Shown here in pieces: positions 44,973 to 53,602 of a stretch of 64,000 bases of DNA; position 1 is the first letter of the stretch; each line of letters begins with the position of its first letter. The stretch is from an uncultured Shewanella sp. (GTDB lineage: Bacteria > Pseudomonadota > Gammaproteobacteria > Enterobacterales > Shewanellaceae), in contig NZ_CANMIO010000016.1 in assembly GCF_947497935.1 (NCBI RefSeq), forward strand, positions 1-64,000, written 5' to 3'. The notes under the pieces are model-generated. The model saw only the letters and a list, made by a program, of their open reading frames with translations. It did not search any database and had not been told where the DNA came from. A program made the translations under genes and the position numbers.

Positions 44973-45512
44973 TCCTAGTTATAACCTAGTTATAGTATTT
45001 TCATCATCATTCAACTAAGGCACTCTCTTGTTTAGCCGAACAACTGAACAATTGAGTTGCAGCCATTTTCCACATCTTTTTTACGAAAAATACGCGTCAC
45101 AGCACGAAATGAGACTTAGAAAAATACAGATAGTAAAAAACCAGTGAAAATAAAGTAAATACAACAACTTAACGAGACACCCAAAACATGTTTTTCACTT
45201 TTAATCGTATTTTTTGATATCTAAAAAAAGCTAAAAACAACCACTTTAGACGTGAAAAAATATCACTGGGAAGATGGGGTACGATAAAGGCTCGCGAGGT
45301 CACAAAATGCTTCGCTAATATAATCTACCCTAAGCCACAACGGCTTGATTAAGATTTATCTTGAAGAGTTAGACGTTACACAACTGATTAATAAATAGCG
45401 CACAGCATTATTAACTTAATGCTCACCGCAAATATTAAACAGTCACATCTAATCATTTAAATCTGGATAAACTTGGCTCAGGCATTTATTAGAATGTAGA
45501 GAATTGAATAAG
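44973..45512. promoter_or_regulatory. Divergent promoter region of sirA copy 2 and sirE operon
   Basis: About 540 A/T-rich bases without a gene. It must drive both sirA copy 2 (minus) and the haem-attachment operon (plus). The block at 45035-45103 matches the sirA copy 1 upstream region. A half-match to the FNR/CRP type (TTGATTAAGATT at about 45347) is too weak to call. Confidence 0.5.
45035..45103 (-). promoter_or_regulatory. Conserved block upstream of sirA copy 2
   Basis: Contains ACAACTGAACAA, CCATTTTCCACAT and AAAAAT-ACGCGTCACAGCAC in the same order as 28531-28594. On the minus strand the shared core is GTGCTGT, then CGC, then ATTTTT. It lies about 60-130 bases before the sirA ATG. Confidence 0.55.
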
Positions 45513-47486
45513 ATGATCCCAGAACTAGGACTTATATTCCTTATCATTAGCACAGTGTCAGCATTAATGCTGTCATTTATTCCGCTCTATGCTTCTTATA
45601 CAAAAAACTATTATCTATTTAGTTATGTAAAAACATTAACGGCATTAATGACCGTCACCATTAGTGCCTCAATATTATGTTTGCTTATTTCCTTCTTAGT
45701 CGATGACTTCTCTGTGGCTTATGTGGCCAACCACTCCAATACTCAACTTGCGACCCTATATAAGGTGGCAGCAGTATGGGGTAGCCATGAAGGCTCAATG
45801 CTGTTTTGGGTGGTGTCCATCGCGATTTGGGGCTGCCTGATCGTGTTCTCCTCGCGCTATCAAGATCCACTGTTTATTGGCCGTATGATCGCCATTTTAG
45901 CGTTTGTGATAGCCGGCTTTAACCTGTTTATGCTGTTCACCTCTAATCCATTTGCTCGCTTACTACCAAACTTTCCGATAGAGGGGCGCGACCTCAATCC
46001 AATTTTGCAAGACATAGGACTCATCTTCCATCCACCTATGTTGTTCTTAGGCTATGTAGGACTCACCATCACCTTTGCTGCTGCGATTGCGGCGCTACTT
46101 GGGGGTAAGTTTACTCAGCAACATGCAAGCTACCTTCGCCCTTGGGTGTTAATGGCGTGGGTGTTTCTAACGGGTGGTAATGCTTTTGGTTCGTGGTGGG
46201 CTTATAACGAGCTAGGCTGGGGCGGTTGGTGGTTCTGGGATCCGGTAGAAAACGCCTCTTTTATTCCCTGGCTTGTGGCCACAGCCCTACTGCATAGCGT
46301 GGTACTGAGTCAGCAACGTAGCAGCTTTAAAATCTCAACTCTATTGCTGTGCTTATTGGCCTTCTCTTTAAGTTTACTGGGCACCTTCTTGGTCCGCTCA
46401 GGCATAGTGCAGTCGGTGCATGCCTTTGCATCCGATCCGACTCGCGGCATGTCGATTCTGTTCCTATTAGGTATTTTTGTATGCGGCGCGTTAACCCTGT
46501 TTGCCCTCAAAGCCAATCAGATAAAGTCTAAGTCTGACTTTGCTTTAGTCTCTCGCGACACTGTGATGCTGCTTGGCAATATCGTATTGGTGGTTGCGGC
46601 CATCTCTGTCTTGCTAGGCACCTTCTACCCACTGCTATTTGAACTGCTTAATTTAGGTACGCTGTCAGTGGGTGCGCCTTATTTCAATAGTATCTTCGTG
46701 CCGCTTACCTTCGTAACGGTACTGCTTATGGGCGCAGCACCGCTTATAAAGTGGAAGCAGTCATTAAACCGTTTATCTCCACTACTTGGGCTATTTTCCG
46801 TGGCTGCTGTAATCGGTGTATTAGTTGCGATGCAAACCCGCGATGGCTTTAACCCTTGGGTCTGGCTTGGCGCGACGGCCGCAAGCTGGGTGTTCATTTC
46901 TCTGGGGTATTTAGTGTTTAGCCTACGCCAGCAAGGCGCGGCAGTGATTGCTAAAAAATCGGCAATGCTGATAGCTCACCTTGGCGTGGCAATTACCATT
47001 ATCGGCGCCACGGCGGTGTCGAACTTTGAGACTCAAGAGTTACTCAGAATGGGCCCAGGCCAAGGTAAAGTGGTCGCTGGCTACACCTTTGTTTATGAAG
47101 ATACAGTGGATGTGGAGTCCACCAGTTATACCGCGATTCAAGCCAATATACGCGTGACCGATGTTAATGATAACTTTGTCGGTTACATCACCCCACAGCG
47201 CCAAACCTTTAAGACCAATGCGATGGAAGTGTCTAAGGCCGGCATTATGCGCAACTTAGTGCGCGACCTGTATGTATCGAGTGGTCAGCAACTCAGTGAA
47301 ACCGAATACTTAGTGCGTATTAGCCATAAGCCACTTGCCTGTTGGATCTGGATTGGTGGCCTAATGATGATGCTAGGTGGCGCGATTGCTGCTTTAACGG
47401 GTCTTTACCAACTGCGTTTACGCCACAGCCAAACCGCTAATACGCCTAACCAAGTCAATGCCTGTAAAGCAGGGAGACTCGCATGA
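45513..47486 (+). CDS. sirE: CcmF-like haem lyase dedicated to SirA
   Basis: A 657-residue polytopic membrane protein of the CcmF/NrfE/CcsA family that attaches haem to cytochrome c. The tryptophan-rich WGGWWFWDPVENASFIPW motif is complete, and GMSILFLLGIF and many membrane helices follow. Characterised SirA/MccA loci need a dedicated lyase for the CX15CH site. I start at the ATG at 45513; a TTG three codons earlier is possible. The stop overlaps the next gene by four bases. The name follows the S. oneidensis locus; only one copy serves two SirA proteins in this window. Confidence 0.85.
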   Translation: MIPELGLIFLIISTVSALMLSFIPLYASYTKNYYLFSYVKTLTALMTVTISASILCLLISFLVDDFSVAYVANHSNTQLATLYKVAAVWGSHEGSMLFWVVSIAIWGCLIVFSSRYQDPLFIGRMIAILAFVIAGFNLFMLFTSNPFARLLPNFPIEGRDLNPILQDIGLIFHPPMLFLGYVGLTITFAAAIAALLGGKFTQQHASYLRPWVLMAWVFLTGGNAFGSWWAYNELGWGGWWFWDPVENASFIPWLVATALLHSVVLSQQRSSFKISTLLLCLLAFSLSLLGTFLVRSGIVQSVHAFASDPTRGMSILFLLGIFVCGALTLFALKANQIKSKSDFALVSRDTVMLLGNIVLVVAAISVLLGTFYPLLFELLNLGTLSVGAPYFNSIFVPLTFVTVLLMGAAPLIKWKQSLNRLSPLLGLFSVAAVIGVLVAMQTRDGFNPWVWLGATAASWVFISLGYLVFSLRQQGAAVIAKKSAMLIAHLGVAITIIGATAVSNFETQELLRMGPGQGKVVAGYTFVYEDTVDVESTSYTAIQANIRVTDVNDNFVGYITPQRQTFKTNAMEVSKAGIMRNLVRDLYVSSGQQLSETEYLVRISHKPLACWIWIGGLMMMLGGAIAALTGLYQLRLRHSQTANTPNQVNACKAGRLA

Positions 47487-47929
47487 GCAAGTCATACACG
47501 GCAACCTTAACTCGCTTACTCGCAGGCTTTGCCATCTTGCTGTGTATCAGCGTTTCTGCCCAAGGCGCTAGCGACAAGATCCATTACAGCCCAGAGCAAA
47601 TCCGTGACTTAGGCTTTGAAATCGCCCATGAGCTGCGCTGCCCTATGTCGGTAAACCAAAACCTGTTTGACTCAGGTGCGCCAATAGCCAGTGAGCTTAA
47701 GGGGCAAATTTTCTTAATGCTCGAACAAGGCGAATCCAAAGCTGAGATCATCGACTTTTTAGTACAACGCTACGGCGAGAAAATCAGATACCAACCTAGC
47801 TTTTCGGCCGCCACCGCCCTGCTGTGGTTTGGGCCGATCCTGCTGTTATTTGGCATTATTACGTTTGCAGTAATCTGGATCCGTGAACAACGTAAACATC
47901 AAGACATGAAGGCTAACACCTATGAATAA
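47483..47929 (+). CDS. CcmH/NrfF-like protein with altered active site (LRCPMS)
   Basis: A 148-residue protein with signal peptide, the CcmH three-helix domain and a C-terminal membrane anchor (LLWFGPILLLFGIITFAVIWI). The family motif LRCxxCQN, which reduces apocytochrome cysteines, here reads LRCPMSVN: the second cysteine is serine. The codons are TGC CCT ATG TCG, so this is not a frame error. The surrounding IADS-type region (LFDSGAPIASELKGQI) aligns without gaps. It overlaps sirE and the downstream TlpA-like gene, so all three are coupled. Confidence 0.85.
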   Translation: MSKSYTATLTRLLAGFAILLCISVSAQGASDKIHYSPEQIRDLGFEIAHELRCPMSVNQNLFDSGAPIASELKGQIFLMLEQGESKAEIIDFLVQRYGEKIRYQPSFSAATALLWFGPILLLFGIITFAVIWIREQRKHQDMKANTYE

Positions 47930-48506
47930 AACACATCTACTGAGCGGCTTATTGGTTCTGTCATCTCTACTTATACCAGCCCAAGCACAAGTTGCTTCAA
48001 ATAAGGTTTACAACACTGGTGAAGCCATTGAAAAGCCGCTAATTATGTCGCGCTTTATTGAAATGCAGTCGGCACGTTCAGTACCTGAAGTGATGTTTAC
48101 TGACACCAAAGGCGAGCAGATTAGCCTAAAACAATACAAGGGTAAGTTAGTACTGGTTAACCTGTGGGCGACCTGGTGTGCACCTTGTATTAAAGAGATC
48201 CCACAGATGGAGAACATCCGCCAAGTTAATAAAAATAACGACTTGGTTGTGGTACCCATCTCAATTGATGAAGAAAGTGACAAGGTACAGGCCTTCCTAG
48301 ATCGCCACGAACTAGGCCACTACCAGACTTGGTTAGATCCGAAGAAAACTATCGACCAAATTATGCCAGCCGATGTTGTGCCCGCCACTTATGTATTTGA
48401 CGGTTCAGGCAACCTTGTGGGCTTCTTACGTGGTTACCTCGACTGGGGTGACAAAGAGGTGCAGCCATACCTTGAAAAGCTGACGGCCAAATACGCGCAT
48501 CGTTAG
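47922..48506 (+). CDS. TlpA/CcmG-like periplasmic thioredoxin
   Basis: A 194-residue exported protein with a signal peptide cleaved near AQAQV and no lasting anchor. The thioredoxin fold has the active site WATWCAPC and a cis-proline segment VVPATYVFD. It should keep apo-SirA cysteines, or the single cysteine of the CcmH-like partner, reduced before haem attachment. It overlaps the previous gene by eight bases. Confidence 0.85.
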   Translation: MNKTHLLSGLLVLSSLLIPAQAQVASNKVYNTGEAIEKPLIMSRFIEMQSARSVPEVMFTDTKGEQISLKQYKGKLVLVNLWATWCAPCIKEIPQMENIRQVNKNNDLVVVPISIDEESDKVQAFLDRHELGHYQTWLDPKKTIDQIMPADVVPATYVFDGSGNLVGFLRGYLDWGDKEVQPYLEKLTAKYAHR

Positions 48507-48514
48507 TTCTAGGA

Positions 48515-48560
48515 TCAAGGCTCAAGGCTCAAGGTCCTAGGTCCTAGGTCCTAGGTCCTA
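48515..48560. repeat. Seven-base tandem repeat TCAAGGC/CCTAGGT
   Basis: Consecutive heptads: TCAAGGC twice, TCAAGGT once, CCTAGGT three times, then a partial unit. It lies just after the haem-lyase operon. The CCTAGGT type recalls the CCTAG-rich sequence at 17268-17316. Confidence 0.85.
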
Positions 48561-48617
48561 AAGTGATTTTCACCCTCTCTATGGTGAATTTAGGTTCTGT
48601 CAATCACAGTGCCAAGT

Positions 48618-48651
48618 GCCTTGTCGACTCCTAACCGACAAGGCTTTTTTT
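48618..48651. terminator. Terminator after the sirE operon
   Basis: A perfect 9-bp stem (GCCTTGTCG / CGACAAGGC) with loop ACTCCTAAC and an eight-base T-run on the plus strand. Confidence 0.9.
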
Positions 48652-48679
48652 ATCTGAGCTACCAAGCTATCGCCCCAGC

Positions 48680-50209
48680 TTAAGCAACGGCCTCTTGTGG
48701 CTGAGGTATATTGGCCTCGGGTAAACGCTCTATCTTAAAGTCATATTTTGCATAGGCAGCACTGATTAGTGGGCAGACTAAATTAAAGAAGGCATAAGGC
48801 AGATATGCCACCGTTGCCACCCCTAATGTACTGGCCATATAGGCGCCACAAGTATTCCACGGAATAAGCGGGCTAGTAATGGTGGCAGAATCTTCTAATG
48901 CTCGGCTTAGGTTAACAGGAGCTAGGCCACGTTTGGTGTACTCCACCTTAAGCATCCTTCCTGGCAGCACAATTGCGATAAACTGATCGGCGGTGATTAG
49001 GTTGGCACCGATACAGCTTGCCAGAGTGGTTATTATCAAGCTGCCACTGGATTTCACCAAGCCTAAAACACTCTGCAAAATGCGCTTAAGTAGCCCTGTG
49101 ACTTCCATGATGCCACCGAAGGTCATGGCACACAGAATCAACCATACGGTATTGATCATACTGCTCATACCGCCGCGACTCAGTAGGTTATCAAGTACCT
49201 CATCCCCTGTGCTCGCCGTATAGCCATTAAACATCGCCACCCAGACCCCTTTTACCAAGGCAACCACAGGGCTTAGGCTGTCATCAGCAGCAAAATCCAC
49301 TACGTTATCAAACTGAAACAGTACCGCGCAGACAGCTCCCGCTATGGTACCTATAATAACCGTTGGAAAGGCGGGGATTTTTTTCCAAGCCAAGATAAAC
49401 ACCACTAACAACGGCAACAACAGGTGAACCCCGGGATTAAATTGAGTCTGAATGAGCGATAAGGTTTGCTCAAAGTTATTGTTATCTATGCCAACCTGAT
49501 TATTAAAGCCTAATAACAGAAAACAGATCATGGCTATGATGATGCTCGGCACTGTAGTCCAAACCATATGGCGGATATGGCTAAAAATATCGGTTCCAGC
49601 TACGGCTGGCGCTAAGTTGGTGGTATCAGACATAGGAGACATCTTATCGCCAAAGTACGCACCACTAATGATGGCGCCGGCGGTGATCTCGACACTGAGT
49701 CCCATGGCTGATGCCACGCCGACCAAGGCGATACCTAAGGTGCCCGCCACTGTCCATGAGCTACCAATACTGATGGCGACAACCGCACATAGTAAACAAC
49801 AGGCCGCATAAAAATATTCAGGGTTGAGCACCAACATGCCGTAATAGATCATGGTCGGTACAGTGCCTGCGAGGATCCAGGTGCCAATGAGGGATCCAAC
49901 GGTAAACAGAATGAGCAATGCCCCGGTGGCGACACCAATACTGCGGACGATGCCCTGCTCCATTTCCGCCCAGCTATAACCATTTTTCCAACCTATCAAT
50001 AGCCCTATACAACCCGCCATTATCAAAGCAATTTGATTGGCACCGTATGAACTGTCGGATGAGAACAGGTAGACGGCAGCGGTGAGCATCATCACTAAGG
50101 CGATAATAGGGAGAAGAGCATCGAGTAAGGTTGGGACGGTATGCTTGCTATCTTGCAGAGGATCCATAGTCACAGGATCAGACTGTTGAAGATCATTATT
50201 TGAGCTCAT
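48680..50209 (-). CDS. nhaC: Na+/H+ antiporter, NhaC family
   Basis: A 509-residue inner-membrane antiporter with about 11-12 hydrophobic segments. Family motifs include SSWTVAGTLGIALVG, AIISGAYFGDKMSPMSDTTNLAPAVAGTD and LIPWNTCGAYMASTLGV. It exports Na+ in exchange for protons; some NhaC relatives exchange amines or malate/lactate, so the substrate is a family inference. The ribosome site AAGGATG precedes the ATG. It is monocistronic and convergent with the sirE operon. Confidence 0.88.
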   Translation of the reverse strand: MSSNNDLQQSDPVTMDPLQDSKHTVPTLLDALLPIIALVMMLTAAVYLFSSDSSYGANQIALIMAGCIGLLIGWKNGYSWAEMEQGIVRSIGVATGALLILFTVGSLIGTWILAGTVPTMIYYGMLVLNPEYFYAACCLLCAVVAISIGSSWTVAGTLGIALVGVASAMGLSVEITAGAIISGAYFGDKMSPMSDTTNLAPAVAGTDIFSHIRHMVWTTVPSIIIAMICFLLLGFNNQVGIDNNNFEQTLSLIQTQFNPGVHLLLPLLVVFILAWKKIPAFPTVIIGTIAGAVCAVLFQFDNVVDFAADDSLSPVVALVKGVWVAMFNGYTASTGDEVLDNLLSRGGMSSMINTVWLILCAMTFGGIMEVTGLLKRILQSVLGLVKSSGSLIITTLASCIGANLITADQFIAIVLPGRMLKVEYTKRGLAPVNLSRALEDSATITSPLIPWNTCGAYMASTLGVATVAYLPYAFFNLVCPLISAAYAKYDFKIERLPEANIPQPQEAVA

Positions 50210-50601
50210 GTAGCATCCTTTTTATTATTCTTATTACCTAAGCACTCTTTCTAAAATTAAAGCTCTAAAATTAAATCGTTTTTTACGCTAAAAAATAAAC
50301 TAAGGTGCATAGGCTGAAACCACATCCTTACATAAAGTTAACAACAGCGTCTAGCGTTCAGCTTGAACTCCCCTAGGTAAGCGATCCTCCCTTCACCCCG
50401 AAACAGCCTAGCTATTCAGGCAAATGTGAGATATCGATTAAATATGCACTAAATACGCATTTACCACTAAGGGTGCCACTGATGATAAAAATTCATACCA
50501 AGACCAACAGACGGATAAAAATGCAACAATTACGCAAACTTTATTGCAAACTGGTCGACATCTGCTTATGTTGATCACTGACAATTGCAACTGAGTACAC
50601 C
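50210..50601. other. Intergenic region upstream of nhaC
   Basis: A/T-rich region that should contain the nhaC promoter (minus) and that of the small gene at 50602 (plus). No clear repeat, RNA gene or operator is seen. Confidence 0.4.
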
Positions 50602-50817
50602 ATGGCAAGTTTTAATATTAGTCGACTCAATACCAAGGCTGGGATAGTTAAGCTGTCAGGAGATCTTGAGCTGAAAGGTGCCATCAAGATCTCTCAATTA
50701 TCAATAATGGGAACCGATGGCTGGCAGGCACTCGATATTAGCCATCAGCATAGCCAAAACTTAATCAAGCAGATCAAAGATGAGCTCATCACTCATCTTT
50801 CCAATCAGCTCAATTAA
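50602..50817 (+). CDS. Small protein of unknown function
   Basis: A 71-residue soluble protein. A predicted beta-rich first half (FNISRLNTKAGIVKLSGDLELKG) is followed by a helical end (SQNLIKQIKDELITHLSNQL). The start ATG has only a weak GAG before it. Not recognised; it may be real because composition and codon use are like those of neighbours, but it is short. Confidence 0.4.
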   Translation: MASFNISRLNTKAGIVKLSGDLELKGAIKISQLSIMGTDGWQALDISHQHSQNLIKQIKDELITHLSNQLN

Positions 50818-50977
50818 CGTATTAATAAATCAGTTTTTTGCTTATTTTCTTATACCTCCGCGGTCAATATAGACTCCTGCGAAACCAAATAACTAAGCGT
50901 GTCCGACTTTCATTTACGACATCATTTCATTAGTATGGCGCCAGTTAATTTTATTCAGCAGCAAAGGCATACTACCG

Positions 50978-51556
50978 ATGAAACTATCCGCTTTGGATCA
51001 GCCACTATACGATCACCTATATCGCGATATTCGAGAGTTCCGCATGACTTTCGACTTACCGATCGAGGATATCAGCACGTTAGATGATAAAGCCGATACG
51101 CTGCACACATCGCTTGCGATTGAAGAGCTCACAGAGTTGGCTGAGGCTGATAGTCGCGTAGAACAAGCCGATGCTATCGTCGATTCAGTGTATGTATTGA
51201 TGGGGCGTTTGGTGCATCTAGGCGCAACTCAGGTAACCGATAGAGTCGAGATAAGCTATGTGATCGACCTACTACTGCACGTTGCCAAGAATCGTGAAAT
51301 CGACTTTGTTACCTGTTGGGATGAAGTGCATTCGAGCAACATGAGTAAGGTTTGCCGTAATGAGCAAGAGCTTGAGGAAACCATCGCTTTTTATGCCAAG
51401 CAAGGTGTTGAGATTGTCGGCAGCACCAAGGGGGATTTCATCATCGCCAAGTGCGCTAAAGACGTCGATATGGCCGGTAAAGTCGTCCGCCAAGGTAAGG
51501 TCCTCAAGTCGGTTTACTACCGCCCAGCAGATCTAGAAAAGTTAGTTAAGGCTTAA
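50978..51556 (+). CDS. MazG/PRA-PH-like NTP pyrophosphohydrolase family protein
   Basis: A 192-residue protein. The central helical segment (SLAIEELTELAEADSRVEQADAIVDSVYVLMG) has the EExxE...EAxD arrangement of all-alpha NTP pyrophosphatases (MazG, HisE-like, phage-type). These hydrolyse NTP or modified nucleotides to NMP and pyrophosphate using Mg2+ held by the acidic residues. The C-terminal 80 residues are not recognised. The gene is alone. Confidence 0.65.
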   Translation: MKLSALDQPLYDHLYRDIREFRMTFDLPIEDISTLDDKADTLHTSLAIEELTELAEADSRVEQADAIVDSVYVLMGRLVHLGATQVTDRVEISYVIDLLLHVAKNREIDFVTCWDEVHSSNMSKVCRNEQELEETIAFYAKQGVEIVGSTKGDFIIAKCAKDVDMAGKVVRQGKVLKSVYYRPADLEKLVKA

Positions 51557-51740
51557 GCTTTGATACTGTGTAAGTAGAGTCGATTCGCTCTGTTTACACA
51601 GGCTCCTGTACGACGGCAACTTAAATACATAGACATATCACTCCAGACAGAAAACCAATCTAATCGATATTAACTTAAGCTGCTTTTGTACAAATAAAAA
51701 GCTAAGCTAGAGAAACTAGTCACTGCTGGACAGAGTATCG

Positions 51741-52760
51741 ATGTTAACCTTGCGAAATAAGTGCATTCTTCTTAGCTTATTGCTATCCAGCCTAGCGTTG
51801 CTCACTCTCGCCTCACCATACGCTTTCGCGGCTAATCGAAGCATTGAAGCAACCGCACACTTAACCACGCCTTTTAGCATTCCACGCAGTCATACTGTAC
51901 AAATTAACGATGAAGCACGTACCTATAGGCTCTATGTTAAGCTACCTAAAGGTTATAAAGCCTCTGCGAACAAAGATCTCCAATATCCGGTGATTTATCT
52001 TACTGATGCCATGTATACCTTTCAGATCATGTCTGGTGTGACCCGCTTTCCGATGAACTCAAAGCAGATGGCACCAGCCATTATTGTGGGGATCTCTTGG
52101 GAGCTTGGGCTGAAAAGTGATCATAGTCGAGTCAGGGACTACACACCTACGGTAGACACTAGCTGGAAAAAAGCCACTGGCGGCGCCGACAGACATTTAC
52201 ACTTTTTAAAGACTAAAATTATCCCCTATATAGAGCAGAACTACCGCACAAATCCCCAGCAGCGCACCTATATTGGTAACTCTTTAGGTGGCCTATTTGG
52301 CGCTTATATACTGTTAAAGCAGCCAGATCTCTTTACTAACTACCTGTTAGGTAGCCCTTCTTTTTGGTGGCATGAACGCTGGGTTTTGACTCAATTTGCA
52401 AAGAATATCAATTCACTCCAGGGGATAGGTGCAAATGTCTTTATCGGTATCGGTGCACTTGAGCATAACGGTAAAGGCGGAGACTCACAGCACAATATGG
52501 TGGCCGATGCGCAGCACTTTAAGGCATTGCTAAACAATGTTGCAATCGGTAACCCAGCTTTTGACAGCAAACTATTGATTATCAATGAGGCTCACCACGC
52601 CACAGCCTTTGCTACCACGGCTATTCATGGCATGGATTGGTTGTTTAACACCCAACAAGGAAAGAGTCTTCAGGGCTCGAAAGATCCTGCTGACAACAAG
52701 GCCTTAAATGGCGCTAAGCAGTTAACGCCTATACCGGCAAGCACTACAGAGAAGTTCTAA
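51741..52760 (+). CDS. Exported esterase, esterase D / IroE-like alpha/beta hydrolase
   Basis: A 339-residue exported serine hydrolase with signal peptide to PYAFA. The nucleophile motif is GNSLGG (G-x-S-x-G) within YIGNSLGGLFGAYIL, and a likely catalytic histidine lies in NEAHHATAFATTAIHG. These are typical of the esterase D family, which includes trilactone-siderophore hydrolases such as IroE. No siderophore genes are nearby, so the substrate is open. Confidence 0.75.
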   Translation: MLTLRNKCILLSLLLSSLALLTLASPYAFAANRSIEATAHLTTPFSIPRSHTVQINDEARTYRLYVKLPKGYKASANKDLQYPVIYLTDAMYTFQIMSGVTRFPMNSKQMAPAIIVGISWELGLKSDHSRVRDYTPTVDTSWKKATGGADRHLHFLKTKIIPYIEQNYRTNPQQRTYIGNSLGGLFGAYILLKQPDLFTNYLLGSPSFWWHERWVLTQFAKNINSLQGIGANVFIGIGALEHNGKGGDSQHNMVADAQHFKALLNNVAIGNPAFDSKLLIINEAHHATAFATTAIHGMDWLFNTQQGKSLQGSKDPADNKALNGAKQLTPIPASTTEKF

Positions 52761-52806
52761 ATCAAGGTGTTATAGACAGTCGTTCTATAACATAATGTAA
52801 GACGGG

Positions 52807-53337
52807 TTAGCCGGTATTCCGCTGTTCAATCTTTAAGATGCAGGGAGTTTTTATCACCACCTTTTCACGCTTATACACCAGCTCGTGCTCATACCAATGT
52901 ATGTATAAACGCAGCTCGATATTGTCGTTAAATCGATTGCTATTATAGAAGTCTCGATAGCAGCGACTGTGCGCTAAGTAACCACCGTGATAGAGCTTTA
53001 GTAAACGCTGACCGATGTGAATTTCACGAAAATCGATTCCATTAGCGCTATGGTGAGGAAAGCGATATTCCCCATAGCGGTAGATGCCATCCAGCACTTC
53101 AATATTTTTGCCCTTGGTCAACAGCGAGCTTATTTGCAGTGCATCGACTCGGCTCGTCAAGCACAAGCCGGTAAGCGCCACGCAACAGACCACAGCTAGG
53201 CTGCAACGCAGGAACCCTTGCGGTTTAAGCCTGCACACCAGCAGCCATACCAGTAATATTGATGCTGAAACCAGCAGTAACGCAAGCTCATAATCGGCCC
53301 ACTGCCCCGCTTCATAAGCGATAACCCAAGCTGACAT
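52807..53337 (-). CDS. Membrane protein of unknown function
   Basis: About 176 residues with two N-terminal hydrophobic segments (LALLLVSASILLVWLLVC and LAVVCCVALTGLCLTS), then a mainly soluble domain rich in Tyr, His and Arg (for example HIGQRLLKLYHGGYLAHSRCYRDFYNSNRF). The ATG at 53337 is chosen because GGAGGG lies four to nine bases before it; the frame is open a little further. No family recognised. Confidence 0.55.
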   Translation of the reverse strand: MSAWVIAYEAGQWADYELALLLVSASILLVWLLVCRLKPQGFLRCSLAVVCCVALTGLCLTSRVDALQISSLLTKGKNIEVLDGIYRYGEYRFPHHSANGIDFREIHIGQRLLKLYHGGYLAHSRCYRDFYNSNRFNDNIELRLYIHWYEHELVYKREKVVIKTPCILKIEQRNTG

Positions 53338-53550
53338 CAATCCCTCCGTAGTAATCAAATCCATTTGTTACTTTTGGCTTAGATAGCACCTAAGACACAG
53401 ACCTCGATAAAGCCGCTATCTCAGCATAGCCAACCAAGATGTCACTTCTATGACCCTTAACTATGGTTAGCGACAACAGTAAGTATAGTCAGGGATCTTC
53501 GAATCGTTGCGATATCAAAGTAGCTATGAGGCGAAACACACCAGTATTTC

Positions 53551-53592
53551 AACCATAAAAAAACGCCTCGAAAAAGGCGTTTTTTTATGGTT
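53551..53592. terminator. Bidirectional terminator after ubiA
   Basis: A long inverted repeat, AACCATAAAAAAACGCCT / AGGCGTTTTTTATGGTT, with A- and T-runs, 11 bases beyond the ubiA stop codon. Confidence 0.9.
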
Positions 53593-53602
53593 AGGCAAGC
53601 AG

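Noticed and set aside
45340..45365. FNR or CRP box upstream of the sirE operon
   Set aside because: Only one half-site fits (TTGAT); the second half does not match, so no site is called.
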